From an uncultured Albidovulum sp. (GTDB lineage: Bacteria; Pseudomonadota; Alphaproteobacteria; Rhodobacterales; Rhodobacteraceae): 64,000 nt of DNA. The stretch is taken from NCBI GenBank assembly GCA_913064775.1, contig CAJYAD010000002.1, positions 62,001-126,000 of the forward strand, read 5' to 3'. A program made the translations under genes and the position numbers. Below, piece by piece: positions 39,644 to 50,121 of the stretch (position 1 is its first letter; the number at the start of each line of letters is the position of its first letter). The notes below the pieces were generated by a model, which saw only the letters and a list, made by a program, of their open reading frames with translations, was not told the DNA's origin and did no database searches.

Positions 39644-40670
39644 GGAAACGGTCGATCTCTTCGTCGGTCGTGCACCAGGAGGTGACGAAGCGTGCCTCTT
39701 GCAAGTCGTCCTCCGGGCCGTCTTCGGTGCCCGAAAAGATGTAATAGGCCGCGCCCTCTGCCCGAACGCGGGTGTGGATCCCGCGCGGCAGGCTGGCGAA
39801 CATCAGATTGGCGGGCGGCTCGAAGCTAAGCTTTGCCTCGGGCAGCGCGCGCAGCCCCGCGGCCAGCCGCTGACCGGCGGCATTGGCGCGGCGCGCCAGC
39901 TCAAGCCAGAGGTCGTCGTCCAGATAGGCCTGCATCTGTGCCGACAGGTAGCGGTGCTTGGAAAACAGATGCCCGGCACGCTTGCGCCGCAGCTCGAATT
40001 CCCAGGCCTTGGCGGGATCGAAGATCACCACCGCCTCAACCCCCATCAGCCCGTTCTTGGTGCCGCCGAACGACAGCACGTCGACACCGGCGCGCCAGGT
40101 CATCTCGGAAGGCGAGGCATTGGTCGCCACCAGCGCATTGGCAAAGCGCGCGCCGTCCAGATGCACCGGCAGACCGGCCTGACGGGCGATCCCGGCCAGC
40201 GCTGCGATCTCGGTCACCGAATAGGCGGTGCCGGCCTCGGTCAGGTTGGTCAGGCTCAGCAACGCGGGCTGGACGTTGTGCACCCCCACGGGCGTCGCAT
40301 TCCCCAGCTTCGCGGCCAGCGCGGCGGGGTCGATCTTGCCGTCGGGGCCGTCCACATGCACCAGCTTGGCGCCAGCGGTGTAGAATTCCGGCGCACCGCA
40401 TTCATCCACCGCGATATGGGCCTCGGGCTGGCAATAGACCGCGCCCCAGGGCGGGCAGAAGGTCGCGATGGACAGCGCGTTCGCCGTGGTGCCGGTGGCG
40501 ACAAGATAGACCGCCGCCTCGGGCGCCTCGAAGATCGCGCGGATCCGGGCGCGCACCGCGTCCATGATCGCATCGGCCCCGTAGGAGGGCGCGTAGCCCT
40601 CATTGGCGCGCCCAAGCGCCGCCATCACCTGCGGCGGCACCGGCGAGCCATTGTCAGAGGCAAAGAACAT
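39624..40670 (-). CDS. ltaE: Low-specificity L-threonine aldolase
   Basis: PLP enzyme that cleaves threonine or allo-threonine to glycine and acetaldehyde. The 348 aa fold-type I protein has FASDNGSPVPPQVMAALGRA, HIAVDECGAPEFYTAGAKL, PVHLDGARFANALV, and DVLSFGGTKNGLMGVEAVV with the PLP lysine. The ATG at 40670 is preferred to the GTG at 40673 because AGGAG is 7 bp before it. It overlaps the stop of the YcgN-like gene by one base (TGATG), and its 3' end overlaps the convergent hydrolase by 20 bp. Confidence 0.92.
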   Translation of the reverse strand: MFFASDNGSPVPPQVMAALGRANEGYAPSYGADAIMDAVRARIRAIFEAPEAAVYLVATGTTANALSIATFCPPWGAVYCQPEAHIAVDECGAPEFYTAGAKLVHVDGPDGKIDPAALAAKLGNATPVGVHNVQPALLSLTNLTEAGTAYSVTEIAALAGIARQAGLPVHLDGARFANALVATNASPSEMTWRAGVDVLSFGGTKNGLMGVEAVVIFDPAKAWEFELRRKRAGHLFSKHRYLSAQMQAYLDDDLWLELARRANAAGQRLAAGLRALPEAKLSFEPPANLMFASLPRGIHTRVRAEGAAYYIFSGTEDGPEDDLQEARFVTSWCTTDEEIDRFLSLLRG

Positions 40671-41140
40671 CACAACTCTCCTTCAACGATGTAGTCTTCC
40701 CAATCTTCCTCGGGCACTTCGAATTCCGGCACGCTCCAGCCGCGCACCGATTCCCCGGCGCGGTGGACGCTTTCGGGATCGCCCGTGTTCAGCGGATGCC
40801 ACGCGGGCAGGGGCCGGCCTTCATGCCGCAGCCGATAGGCGCAGGTCGAGGGCATCCAATAGGAGATTTCGCCGATATTCTTGGGGCTTAGCACCACGCA
40901 TTCGGGCACCAGCGTCTTGCGGATCTGGTAATTGCCACAGCGGCAGCTCTCATCGTCCAGCAGCCGGCAAGCGACGCGGGTAAAGGCGATTTCGCCGGTG
41001 TCGGCGTCCTCAAGCTTGTTGAGGCAGCATTTGCCGCAGCCGTCGCAAAGCGCCTCCCATTCCGGGGGCGTGAGGGATTTCAGCGGCACGTTCTCCCAGA
41101 ACCTGGGGCGAAGGCCGGCGCGGGCAATCGGATCTGTCAT
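40670..41140 (-). CDS. YcgN-family cysteine cluster protein
   Basis: A 156 aa protein of the YcgN/UPF0260 group (YkgJ cysteine cluster). Cysteines are regularly placed: LCDGCGKCCLNKL, then RVACRLLDDESCRCGNYQIR, PECVVLSP and STCAYRL; these may bind iron-sulfur or zinc. C-terminal SVRGWSVPEFEVPEEDW is family-typical. The start is uncertain (41140 or in-frame ATG at 41152), as neither has a strong ribosome site. Translationally coupled to ltaE. Function unknown. Confidence 0.85.
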   Translation of the reverse strand: MTDPIARAGLRPRFWENVPLKSLTPPEWEALCDGCGKCCLNKLEDADTGEIAFTRVACRLLDDESCRCGNYQIRKTLVPECVVLSPKNIGEISYWMPSTCAYRLRHEGRPLPAWHPLNTGDPESVHRAGESVRGWSVPEFEVPEEDWEDYIVEGEL

Positions 41141-41220
41141 GGGGCCGGACATTGGATCAAGCTGCGGGGGAAGGGAAGGGGGGCTGAGGCGGCGGGGCAT
41201 GGCCTTTTCGAGGCGCGGCG

Positions 41221-41273
41221 CCGGGGGTTTCGCACCCCCGGACCCCCGCGGAGTATTTTCGCCAAGATGAAGG
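41221..41273. repeat. Dispersed intergenic palindromic repeat (inverted copy)
   Basis: CCGGGGGTTTCGCACCCCCG then GACCCCCGCGGAGTATTTTC and GCCAAGATGAAG: a G5/C5 hairpin with the conserved flank in complement orientation. Confidence 0.75.
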
Positions 41274-41300
41274 GCAAGACCGCTCCACGCTTTCATTGTT

Positions 41301-41340
41301 CGACAAATACGCCGGGGGTGCTGGGGGCAGCGCCCCCGCC
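41301..41340. repeat. Dispersed intergenic palindromic repeat (plus copy)
   Basis: CGACAAATACGCCGGGGGTG, then a GGGGGC-AGC-GCCCCC hairpin, directly after the ribF stop. It faces the neighbouring copy at 41221-41273. Confidence 0.75.
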
Positions 41341-41350
41341 TAGACCGCCG

Positions 41351-42277
41351 TCACAGTGCCGTCAGGATCGCGCGCGCGCGGGCGCAATCGGTGTTCAACT
41401 GCGCGATCAGCCCGTCGAGCCCGTCGAAGCTCATCTCCGGGCGTAGATAATCGACCAGCGCGACCGACAGCTCGGCGCCGTAGAGGTCGCCGTCGAAATC
41501 GAACAGGAAGGTTTCGAGGTTGGGCACGGTGCCGTCGAACATCGGCCGCACGCCCAGGCTGGCGGCGCCGCCGTAGCTGCCGGCATGGGGGCCGGTCAGC
41601 ACATCGGCCTTGACCGCATAGACCCCGAAGCGCGGCAGGTGCAGCCCGTCCACGCTGATGTTGGCCGTCGGAAAGCCCAGGCCGCGGCCGCGCTTTTCGC
41701 CGTGCAGCACCCGGCCCTCGATCCGGTGCCAGTGGCCCAGCATTCGCGCCGCGTCGCGCGGGCGCCCGTCGCTTAGCGCGGCGCGGATCGCGGTAGAGGA
41801 TATTTCCTCGCCCTCCGCCTCGATCAGCTTGGCGACGGTGACGCCGAAGCCCTTTGCCGCACCAAAGGCCTGCAGGTCGGCGGCGGCGCCCGCCCGCCCC
41901 TTGCCGAAGTGGAAATCGGCGCCGACGACGACATGTGACACGCCCAGCCCCGCCACCAGCACCGCGTCGACGAAGGCTTCGGGGGTCATCGCGGACAGCT
42001 CGCGGGTGAAGGGCAATTCGTAAAGCCGATCGACCCCCAGCTTGCGCAGCCGGTGGGCGCGGGCGGCGCGGTTCATCAGCCGGAAGGGCGGCGCGTCGGG
42101 GGCGAAGACCTCGCGCGGGTGGGGCTCAAATGTGACGACGCCAAGGGGGGCGCCCGCCGTGGCGGCCTCGGCGATCACCGATTGATGGCCCAGATGCAGC
42201 CCGTCGAAATTGCCCATGGCCACCGAGGCGCCCCGGTCGTCGGCCTCAAGCCCTTGCCATGTCGTCAGAATTCGCAT
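41351..42277 (-). CDS. ribF: Bifunctional riboflavin kinase/FAD synthetase
   Basis: Makes FMN and FAD from riboflavin. The 308 aa protein has an N-terminal FAD synthetase domain (SVAMGNFDGLHLGHQSVIAE, GADFHFGKGRAG, EISSTAIRAALSDG) and a C-terminal kinase domain (GEKRGRGLGFPTANISV, GVRPMFDGTVPNLETFLFDF, LRPEMSFDGLDGLIAQL). Both domains are complete. It is followed by repeat copies on its 3' side. Confidence 0.97.
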   Translation of the reverse strand: MRILTTWQGLEADDRGASVAMGNFDGLHLGHQSVIAEAATAGAPLGVVTFEPHPREVFAPDAPPFRLMNRAARAHRLRKLGVDRLYELPFTRELSAMTPEAFVDAVLVAGLGVSHVVVGADFHFGKGRAGAAADLQAFGAAKGFGVTVAKLIEAEGEEISSTAIRAALSDGRPRDAARMLGHWHRIEGRVLHGEKRGRGLGFPTANISVDGLHLPRFGVYAVKADVLTGPHAGSYGGAASLGVRPMFDGTVPNLETFLFDFDGDLYGAELSVALVDYLRPEMSFDGLDGLIAQLNTDCARARAILTAL

Positions 42278-42316
42278 CCAGCCCCCGGCCCCGCGCGCGG
42301 CGGGGCAGGCCCGCCG

Positions 42317-42796
42317 TCAGTCGAACTTGCGACTTGGCGCCAGCACCAGCGCCTCGCCTTTCAGCACGACCGTATCGCCCACAAGGCAGCGACAATCAAG
42401 GGTGACGCGGCGCTTGGGCAGGTCGATGGTCAGCACCTTCACCCGCGCCTCGACCACATCGCCCGGCCGCACCGGCGCCAGGAACTTCAGCGACTGGCCC
42501 AGGTAGACGGTGCCATGGCCCGGAAGCTGCTCTCCGATCACCGCCGAGATCAGGCCCGCCGTCAGCATCCCATGGGCGATGCGGCCCTCGAAGATCGTGT
42601 CCTGGGCATAATCGTCGTCCAGATGCACCGGGTTGCGGTCGGTCGAGACCTCGGCGAACAGCGCGATGTCGCGGTCGGTCACCTGTTTGCGCAGCAGCCT
42701 TTCCATCCCGATCTTGAGATCCTCGATGCAGATCGTGCCGCGCGGCAGGTTGTCCTTCGGGGAGGTGTCGAACATCGGGGTGATTCCATCGCTCAT
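42317..42796 (-). CDS. MaoC-family (R)-enoyl-CoA hydratase-like protein
   Basis: A 159 aa hot-dog fold protein with the hydratase-2 motif: AEVSTDRNPVHLDDDYAQ (Asp, Asn, His) and GRIAHGMLTAGLIS, then YLGQSLKFLAPVRPGD. PhaJ-type R-hydratases feed PHA synthesis with (R)-3-hydroxyacyl-CoA, so it could serve the PHA cluster of this genome, but the link is inference. Start 42796 (MSDGITPMFD) or the later ATG at 42775; no strong ribosome site. Upstream DNA has TTGCGCAA and CAATATTG palindromes. Confidence 0.85.
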   Translation of the reverse strand: MSDGITPMFDTSPKDNLPRGTICIEDLKIGMERLLRKQVTDRDIALFAEVSTDRNPVHLDDDYAQDTIFEGRIAHGMLTAGLISAVIGEQLPGHGTVYLGQSLKFLAPVRPGDVVEARVKVLTIDLPKRRVTLDCRCLVGDTVVLKGEALVLAPSRKFD

Positions 42797-42898
42797 GTTG
42801 CGGTGCAGCATAGAGGCGGCGCGATATGCGCGCAAGATAGTTGCGCAACAATATTGCTGCTAGGCTGGCCTAGATGTAATTTTGCTTCGGTCAAGATG

Positions 42899-43768
42899 TC
42901 AACGCAAGAAGGGGATCGCGGCGGTCACCGAAAGCTGGTGGCCTTGCAGGAAGGCATCCAGATCCTGCGGATCGGGCGCGTTGCGGTCGGGGCCGAAGGC
43001 CGGCGCCGCGATGCCGGAGGTGACGAAGAGCGTGTCGAACCCTTCCTGCATGCCGCCCTGGATGTCGGTGGCGATGCCATCGCCGATCGCCAGGATGTCG
43101 GCCTCCTGCAACGATCCGCCGACCTCTCCCAGCCGACGGCGGGCTAGGTCGTAGATCTGCGGATAGGGCTTGCCAAGCCAGAGCACCTCTCCACCCTGGT
43201 CCTCATAGGCCTTGGCGATGGCGCCGGCGCAGTAGATCCGCGTCTCGCCGCGGTCGACGACCAGATCGGGATTGGCGCAGAGCAGCTTCAGCCCCCGGGT
43301 GCGCGCCTCCAGCAAGATCGCGCGGTAATCTTCCGGGGTCTCGGCGCTGTCGTCGAAAAGGCCGGTGCAGACGATGCCGCTGGCCTGATTCAGCGGCACC
43401 AGTTCCACCGCGCCGCCACCGGGCAGATCCTCGAACAGCGGCGCGCAGCGATCCGGCCCCAGATGATAGACCTTCTGTCCCACCGCGCCATTGGCGATCG
43501 CCTCTCGCGCGGTATCGCCGGAACTGGCGATCGCGTCGTAGCAATCGCGCGGCACGCCCAGGGCGTCGATCTGTTCCTGCACCAGGGTCCAGGGCCGCGG
43601 CCCGTTGGTCAGCAGCACCACCTTGCCGCCACCGGCCTTGAAGGCGCGCAAGGCCGCCACCGCCTCGGGAAAGGCGGCATGGCCATTGTGCAGACATCCC
43701 CAGAGATCGCACAGGATCGAGCGATAGGGCTGCGACATCTCGGCAAGCGATTGGACGATACGGGTCAC
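42899..43768 (-). CDS. HAD-superfamily class IIA hydrolase (NagD-like)
   Basis: A 289 aa HAD IIA protein of the group numbered TIGR01459. Motif I is LCDLWGCLHNGHAAFPEAVA, where the second Asp of the usual DxD is Trp; this is the norm in the group. LLTNGPRPW (motif II) and ADILAIGDGIATDIQGGMQE (motif IV) are intact, along with WLGKPYPQIYDLA (motif III Lys). Sugar or nucleotide phosphatase activity is likely; substrate unknown. Confidence 0.87.
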   Translation of the reverse strand: MTRIVQSLAEMSQPYRSILCDLWGCLHNGHAAFPEAVAALRAFKAGGGKVVLLTNGPRPWTLVQEQIDALGVPRDCYDAIASSGDTAREAIANGAVGQKVYHLGPDRCAPLFEDLPGGGAVELVPLNQASGIVCTGLFDDSAETPEDYRAILLEARTRGLKLLCANPDLVVDRGETRIYCAGAIAKAYEDQGGEVLWLGKPYPQIYDLARRRLGEVGGSLQEADILAIGDGIATDIQGGMQEGFDTLFVTSGIAAPAFGPDRNAPDPQDLDAFLQGHQLSVTAAIPFLR

Positions 43769-43838
43769 GGGAACCTCCTTGGTCGCCTGCGGCGGGGTAC
43801 TTGGGCCAGAAAGTAGGGTCAGAGCCGGTCTGTTCCCT

Positions 43839-43886
43839 TCTTTCTGGTGGAAATATCCCGGGGGTGCGGGGGCCAGAGCCCCCGCC
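43839..43886. repeat. Dispersed intergenic palindromic repeat
   Basis: TCTTTCTGGTGGAAATATCC, then CGGGGGTGC and a GGGGGC-CAGA-GCCCCC hairpin, 5 bp from the ppaC stop. Confidence 0.82.
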
Positions 43887-43890
43887 TTGC

Positions 43891-44808
43891 TCAGATCGCG
43901 AGCGCCGGGATGATCTGCTTCTTGCGGCTCATGACGCCGGGCAGCACCACCGTGTCGCCCGAGACACTGGCGCCGAAGCTTTTCTCGGCGATGCGCTTAA
44001 CCGTGTCGTTCGCCACCAGCAGCGTCGCCTCTTCGCGCAGGATGTCGACCACGAACAACAGCACCTGATCGGCGCCGTCCTCGGCCGCCACGCCGGGCAT
44101 CGCCGCCATCAGCGCGTCCTTGCGGGCAAGCACCACCTCCGGCGCCGTGGTTTCCAGGACCGAGACCCGCAGCTTCTTGCCGCCCAGCTCATATTCCTTC
44201 GAATCCATGCGCAACAATTCGGCGTCCGAAAAGGCCGAGACGTCGGATTTCGCGGCGAACATCTCGGCGGCGTAATCGGGGATCGAGACGCCCAGATCCT
44301 GCGCCAGCGCCTCGGCCACGGCGCGGTCATGCGCGGTGGTGGTGGGCGAGCGAAATTGCAGCGTGTCCGACAGGATGCACGACAGCGCCAGCGTCTTGAT
44401 CGGCGGGGGCATCTTCGCCGCGTCCGCGCCCATCAGATCGTGCATCACCGTGGCGGTGCAGGCCAGCGGGCGGATGGTGATCTCGATCGGGCCGCGGGTT
44501 TTCAGGCCGCCGGCCAGCAGGTGATGGTCGATCACCTGCAGCACGTTGGCCTGGTTGATCGAGGCGGGCAGTTCGGCCGGGTTGTTGGTGTCGACGACGA
44601 CGCAATCCTCGCCCGCCGCCACATCGGCGATGATCTGGGGCTTGGCGACGCCGGCGCGGGTCAGCACGAAGGCGGCTTCGGTGTTGGGCTCACCCAGCAG
44701 CGCGGGCGCGGCCGGGGTGCCTTTCACCTCGGACAGATACCAGGCCCAGATGATGGCAGAGCAGGTGGCATCGGTGTCGGGGGATTTGTGGCCGAAAACC
44801 TTGATCAT
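43891..44808 (-). CDS. ppaC: Manganese-dependent inorganic pyrophosphatase
   Basis: Family II DHH-type pyrophosphatase, 305 aa. VFGHKSPDTDATCSAIIWAW carries the first metal His/Asp pair, VVVDTNNPAELP the next Asp, VIDHHLLAGG the DHH, and GVMSRKKQIIPAL near the C terminus the substrate Arg-Lys-Lys loop. No CBS domains, so probably not nucleotide-regulated. Removes PPi produced by biosynthetic reactions. Confidence 0.96.
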   Translation of the reverse strand: MIKVFGHKSPDTDATCSAIIWAWYLSEVKGTPAAPALLGEPNTEAAFVLTRAGVAKPQIIADVAAGEDCVVVDTNNPAELPASINQANVLQVIDHHLLAGGLKTRGPIEITIRPLACTATVMHDLMGADAAKMPPPIKTLALSCILSDTLQFRSPTTTAHDRAVAEALAQDLGVSIPDYAAEMFAAKSDVSAFSDAELLRMDSKEYELGGKKLRVSVLETTAPEVVLARKDALMAAMPGVAAEDGADQVLLFVVDILREEATLLVANDTVKRIAEKSFGASVSGDTVVLPGVMSRKKQIIPALAI

Positions 44809-44934
44809 TGCGCAATCCGTTCACGAGAGAGGTCAAATCGGGCGTCTTATAGGCGGTGCAGCATGGCTTGTCACCCCGGCGACATTTCCGCCGCCGTCGG
44901 ACCCCGCGGCATGATTTTTCGCAGCGCAACCGGC

Positions 44935-44963
44935 TTGACACCCCACGGCCTGTTGCCTAGATG
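44935..44963 (+). promoter_or_regulatory. groESL sigma70 promoter
   Basis: TTGACA (44935-44940), 17-bp spacer, TAGATG (44958-44963). The predicted transcript starts at about 44970, just where CIRCE begins. Confidence 0.8.
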
Positions 44964-44970
44964 CGTTGCG

Positions 44971-44997
44971 TTGGCACTCGGACAAGGTGAGTGCTAA
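44971..44997. promoter_or_regulatory. CIRCE operator (HrcA site)
   Basis: TTGGCACTC-N9-GAGTGCTAA is one base from the perfect CIRCE inverted repeat. HrcA bound here represses groESL; heat stress relieves it. Confidence 0.95.
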
Positions 44998-45033
44998 CGA
45001 CGATATGAACTGGAACCTAGGGAGTGTTCTCAG

Positions 45034-45321
45034 ATGGCATTCAAACCGCTGCATGACCGTGTGCTGGTCCGCCGCGTCGAAGGCGAGGAAAAGACCAAGG
45101 GTGGTCTTATCATCCCCGATTCCGCAAAGGAAAAGCCCGCCGAGGGCGAAGTGGTTTCCTGCGGCGACGGCGCGCGCAAGGATTCGGGCGAGCTGATCGA
45201 TATGGCCGTGAAGGCCGGTGATCGCGTGCTGTTCGGCAAGTGGTCGGGCACCGAGGTGACCGTCGACGGCGAAGAGCTGCTGATCATGAAGGAAAGCGAC
45301 ATCCTCGGCATCATCGCCTGA
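45034..45321 (+). CDS. groES: Co-chaperonin GroES
   Basis: A 95 aa lid of the GroEL chamber. [20 protein letters not shown] at the N terminus, [20 protein letters not shown] with the mobile loop, and [20 protein letters not shown] are diagnostic. It follows a CIRCE element and sigma70 promoter, and precedes groEL by 45 bp. Confidence 0.98.
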   Translation: MAFKPLHDRVLVRRVEGEEKTKGGLIIPDSAKEKPAEGEVVSCGDGARKDSGELIDMAVKAGDRVLFGKWSGTEVTVDGEELLIMKESDILGIIA

Positions 45322-45336
45322 GGCCCTTTCCCCTAA

Positions 45337-47010
<1,674 letters not shown>

Positions 47011-47036
47011 GCCACCCGTCCCGGAACGGACGAAGG

Positions 47037-47062
47037 AAAGGGGGCCCTCGGGCCCCCTTTCT
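47037..47062 (+). terminator. groESL terminator
   Basis: AAAGGGGGCC (47037-47046) pairs with GGCCCCCTTT (47051-47060) around CTCG, 27 bp after the groEL stop. The 236 bp from here to ftsY show no supported gene, only a short direct repeat of CGCCAGATCCGG. Confidence 0.85.
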
Positions 47063-47298
47063 GCATCATGCGGGCGCCAGATCCGGACGCCAGATCCGGC
47101 CCATCCACTTGCTGCCCGGCGAGGGCACCAAGTGCTGGCCGATCGCCACCGGCGCGACGCCGTCGTTCAAGGCCGGAACCGGGCCTGGGGCCCTGGCGCA
47201 TCGTTTCTGTGCCGCCTCGGCTCTTTCCCTTCGCGGCGCGAGGCATTAGGTCAGACGAAACCGGGGCCGCACGGGCCCTGCCAGGTACGGGATCCGCT

Positions 47299-48405
47299 AT
47301 GGCGTTCTTCAGCAAGCTGAAAGACCGGATGTTCAAATCCTCCTCGAAGCTCGAGGCCGGATTGGAAGGTCTCGTCGAAGAGGCGACAGACAAGACCGCC
47401 GCCGCCCCCCGCGGCGCCCCGGCATCCCCCCCGACGCCGACCCCGACCCCGGCCCAGACACCGGCCGCCCCCACACCAGAAGCCGCCGCCCCCGCCGCGG
47501 AACCTGCGGAACCTGCGGCGCCTTCCCGCCCCGGCCTGCTGAGCCGCGTCATCGGCCGTGACACCGCGCCGCGCCGCGTCCTCGATGACGAGATGCTCGA
47601 AAGCCTCGAGGATCTGCTGATCCAGTCCGACATGGGGGTCGACACCGCGGTACGCGTCACCGCGAACCTGGCCGAGGGCCGCTATGGCCGCCGCCTCTCG
47701 GTCGAGGAGATCAAGCGCGCCCTGGCCGACGAGATCACCCGCATCATGGAGCCGGTGGCCAAACCGCTGCCGATCTATGCCAAGACCCCGCAGGTGGTGC
47801 TGGTGGTGGGGGTGAACGGCTCGGGCAAGACCACGACGATCGGCAAGCTGGCCGCGCAGTTCCGCGCCGCCGGCAAGAAGGTGGTGATCGCCGCGGGCGA
47901 TACCTTCCGCGCCGCCGCGGTCGAACAGCTTCAGGTCTGGGGCGAACGCGCCGGCGTGCCGGTGATGACCGCCCCCGAAGGCTCGGACCCCGCAAGCCTC
48001 GCCTTCGACGCGATGACCCGGGCCCAGGCCGAGGGCGCCGATCTTCTGATGATCGACACCGCAGGCCGGCTGCAAAACCGCGCCGACCTGATGGAGGAAC
48101 TGGCCAAGATCGTCCGGGTGATCCGCAAGAAGGACCCCGACGCGCCGCACAACACCCTGCTTGTCCTCGACGCCACCACCGGCCAGAACGCGCTAAGCCA
48201 GGTCGAGACCTTCCTGAAACTCGCCAATATTTCGGGTCTGGTGATGACCAAGCTCGACGGCACCGCGCGCGGCGGCGTGCTGGTGGCGCTGGCCGACCGC
48301 TTCGGCCTGCCGATCCACGCGATCGGCGTGGGCGAACAGATCGACGACCTCGCCCCCTTCGACCCCGAGGATTTCGCCCGCGCCCTCACCGGCCTCGACA
48401 CATGA
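47299..48405 (+). CDS. ftsY: Signal recognition particle receptor FtsY
   Basis: SRP-dependent targeting GTPase, 368 aa. A short N-terminal amphipathic helix (MAFFSKLKDRMFKSSSKLEA), a Pro/Ala-rich linker, then NG domain with P-loop VGVNGSGKTTTIGKLA (G1), AAGDTFRAAAVEQL (G2), LLMIDTAGRLQNR (G3) and VMTKLDGTARGG (G4). The ATG at 47299 has no strong ribosome site, and the frame is open to 47068 without family likeness. The acidic A domain of E. coli FtsY is replaced by a short linker. Confidence 0.95.
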   Translation: MAFFSKLKDRMFKSSSKLEAGLEGLVEEATDKTAAAPRGAPASPPTPTPTPAQTPAAPTPEAAAPAAEPAEPAAPSRPGLLSRVIGRDTAPRRVLDDEMLESLEDLLIQSDMGVDTAVRVTANLAEGRYGRRLSVEEIKRALADEITRIMEPVAKPLPIYAKTPQVVLVVGVNGSGKTTTIGKLAAQFRAAGKKVVIAAGDTFRAAAVEQLQVWGERAGVPVMTAPEGSDPASLAFDAMTRAQAEGADLLMIDTAGRLQNRADLMEELAKIVRVIRKKDPDAPHNTLLVLDATTGQNALSQVETFLKLANISGLVMTKLDGTARGGVLVALADRFGLPIHAIGVGEQIDDLAPFDPEDFARALTGLDT

Positions 48406-48418
48406 CCCCCAGCCCCAT

Positions 48419-48474
48419 TCTTTCTGGTGGAAATATCCCACGGGGGTCCGGGGGTGTGAAACCCCCGGCTGCCC
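48419..48474. repeat. Dispersed intergenic palindromic repeat
   Basis: TTCTTTCTGGTGGAAATATC then CCACGGGGGTCC and a GGGGG-TGTGAAA-CCCCC hairpin, between ftsY and the EamA gene, ending 4 bp before the EamA start. Confidence 0.85.
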
Positions 48475-48478
48475 GGCG

Positions 48479-49378
48479 TTGAGCGCCTGGATCAACGCCA
48501 TCCAGGGCACCCCCGAAGGCCATCAGGTCGCCCTGATCCTGGCGCTGGCGGCGGCCTTCCTGCATGCCATCTTCGGCGCGCTGCAAAAGGGGCGCCACGA
48601 CCCCTGGCTCAGCCGCGCGGCGATCGATGGCTGCTACGCGCTGCTGTCACTGCCCTTTGCATTGTTCGTGGTGCCCTGGCCGCAACCCGGGATGTGGCTG
48701 ATCTTCGCCGGCGCCGTGGTGATCCATATCGGATATAAACTGCTGCAGGCCTCGGCCTATCAGCGCGGCGCCTATACGGTGGTCTATCCGGTGGTGCGCG
48801 GCACCGGGCCGCTGTTCACCGTGTTCGGCGCGATGCTGATCTTCGGCGAGCATTTCGCCCCCCTGCAATGGGTCGGCGTGGCGATGCTGGTGGCCGGCAT
48901 CTTCGGCCTCGCGGGCTACAACCTGCGCCACGTCGAGATCGACCGAGAGACGCTGGTGCCCGCGCTGGGACTGGCGCTGATGACCGGCGGGTTCGTCGCT
49001 CTCTACACCACCTATGACGCGTTCGGCATCCGCCGCACCCCCGACCCCTTCACCTTCCTCGCGTGGTTCTTCCTGCTCGACGGGCTGTTCATGCCGATCT
49101 ACACCCACCGCCGCTGGCGGGTGCTGGGCCGTGACCAGATCGCGCCGCTGCTTCGGCGCGGGGCGCTCGGGGCGGTGATCGCCTGGGCCAGCTTCGGCTC
49201 GATCATGCTGGCCACGCGGCTTGACAAGGTGGGCCAGGCGGCGGTGCTGCGTGAGACCTCGACGATCTTCGCCGCGCTGATCGGCTGGATCGTGCTGGGA
49301 GAGAAGGTCGGCCCGCGGCGAACCCTTCTGATGGCGCTGATCGCCGCCGGCGCGGTGGTGGTGGAACTGGCGGGATAG
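48479..49378 (+). CDS. EamA-family (DMT superfamily) permease
   Basis: A 299 aa inner-membrane protein with two EamA repeats and about ten TM helices; EamA blocks read PVVRGTGPLFTVFGAMLIFG in the first half and VLRETSTIFAALIGWIVLGE in the second. It may export an amino acid or other metabolite; the substrate is unknown. The start codon is a TTG at 48481 region (48479-48481), the only in-frame candidate near the N terminus, with no clear ribosome site and a repeat element directly upstream. The start is therefore uncertain. Confidence 0.82.
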   Translation: MSAWINAIQGTPEGHQVALILALAAAFLHAIFGALQKGRHDPWLSRAAIDGCYALLSLPFALFVVPWPQPGMWLIFAGAVVIHIGYKLLQASAYQRGAYTVVYPVVRGTGPLFTVFGAMLIFGEHFAPLQWVGVAMLVAGIFGLAGYNLRHVEIDRETLVPALGLALMTGGFVALYTTYDAFGIRRTPDPFTFLAWFFLLDGLFMPIYTHRRWRVLGRDQIAPLLRRGALGAVIAWASFGSIMLATRLDKVGQAAVLRETSTIFAALIGWIVLGEKVGPRRTLLMALIAAGAVVVELAG

Positions 49379-49482
49379 CGGCAGCAAGGCCGGAACCGCC
49401 GTCCCGGGGCCAAGCCGCGGGTCCAGGCCGAGAGGCGGGCGCCGCTGTTTCGGTATGGCGCCGGTCGAAGGCCCCTGACGGG

Positions 49483-49516
49483 CCCGGGCGCGGGCCATCG
49501 CTTTGCCGCGCCCGGG
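49483..49516. terminator. GC-rich hairpin between convergent genes
   Basis: CCCGGGCGCGG (49483-49493) pairs perfectly with CCGCGCCCGGG (49506-49516). No T-run follows on either strand, so termination is likely only if helped by Rho or other factors. Confidence 0.5.
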
Positions 49517-49527
49517 GTCACATGTGG

Positions 49528-50037
49528 TCAGCCGGCCTCGACCATCTCGCCGATCGCTTCCAGCATCGACTCGCCGCCCGACGTCTCGCAGACGCCGGGG
49601 GCCTCTTCCTCGTGCAGCACCTTGACCACGCCGTCCTCGGCATAAAGCGCGTAACGCTTGGAGCGGTCCACCAGCCCGACCGCAGGGGCCGAGAAATCCC
49701 GCCCCATCGCCTTGGTGAAGGCCGCGCCCGCATCGCCCAGCATGGTGATGCCCGCCTCCGTCGCCCCGGTCGAGCTGCCCCAGGCATCCATCACGAAGGG
49801 ATCGTTGACCGAGACGCAGATCACCTCGTCCACGCCTTTCTGGGCGAACTGGTCGCGGGTCCGGATGAAGCTGGGCACATGCGCCGTGGTGCAGGTGCCG
49901 GTATAGGCGCCAGGCAGGGCGAAGATCACCACCTTGCGCGCCTTGGTCAGGCTGGCCAGATCCACCTGTTCCGGCCCCTTGGGCCCCATCTTCTGAAGTG
50001 TGGCATTGGGAAGCGTATCGCCCACCGAAATCGTCAT
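49528..50037 (-). CDS. Peroxiredoxin, Prx5-type
   Basis: A 169 aa thiol peroxidase of the Prx5/AhpE-like group. The peroxidatic cysteine is Cys49 in FALPGAYTGTCTTAHVPSF, the family's PGAxTxxCxxxHxP site; WGSSTGA and GRDFSAPAVGLVDRSKRYAL follow. There is no fused glutaredoxin domain. Reduces H2O2 or alkyl peroxides. It is divergent from a ferredoxin reductase-like gene (84 bp). Confidence 0.92.
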   Translation of the reverse strand: MTISVGDTLPNATLQKMGPKGPEQVDLASLTKARKVVIFALPGAYTGTCTTAHVPSFIRTRDQFAQKGVDEVICVSVNDPFVMDAWGSSTGATEAGITMLGDAGAAFTKAMGRDFSAPAVGLVDRSKRYALYAEDGVVKVLHEEEAPGVCETSGGESMLEAIGEMVEAG

Positions 50038-50121
50038 GACGTTCTCCTCGCGCGTTGCGTTGCCTGTGTTTCGGCATATAGGGTCGGCACGCTAATGGGC
50101 CAGTAACTTTCGGAGGCATCC

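Noticed and set aside
47068-47298. N-terminal extension of FtsY
   Set aside because: The frame is open, but the product is Arg/Pro-rich with no FtsY likeness and begins just after the groESL terminator.
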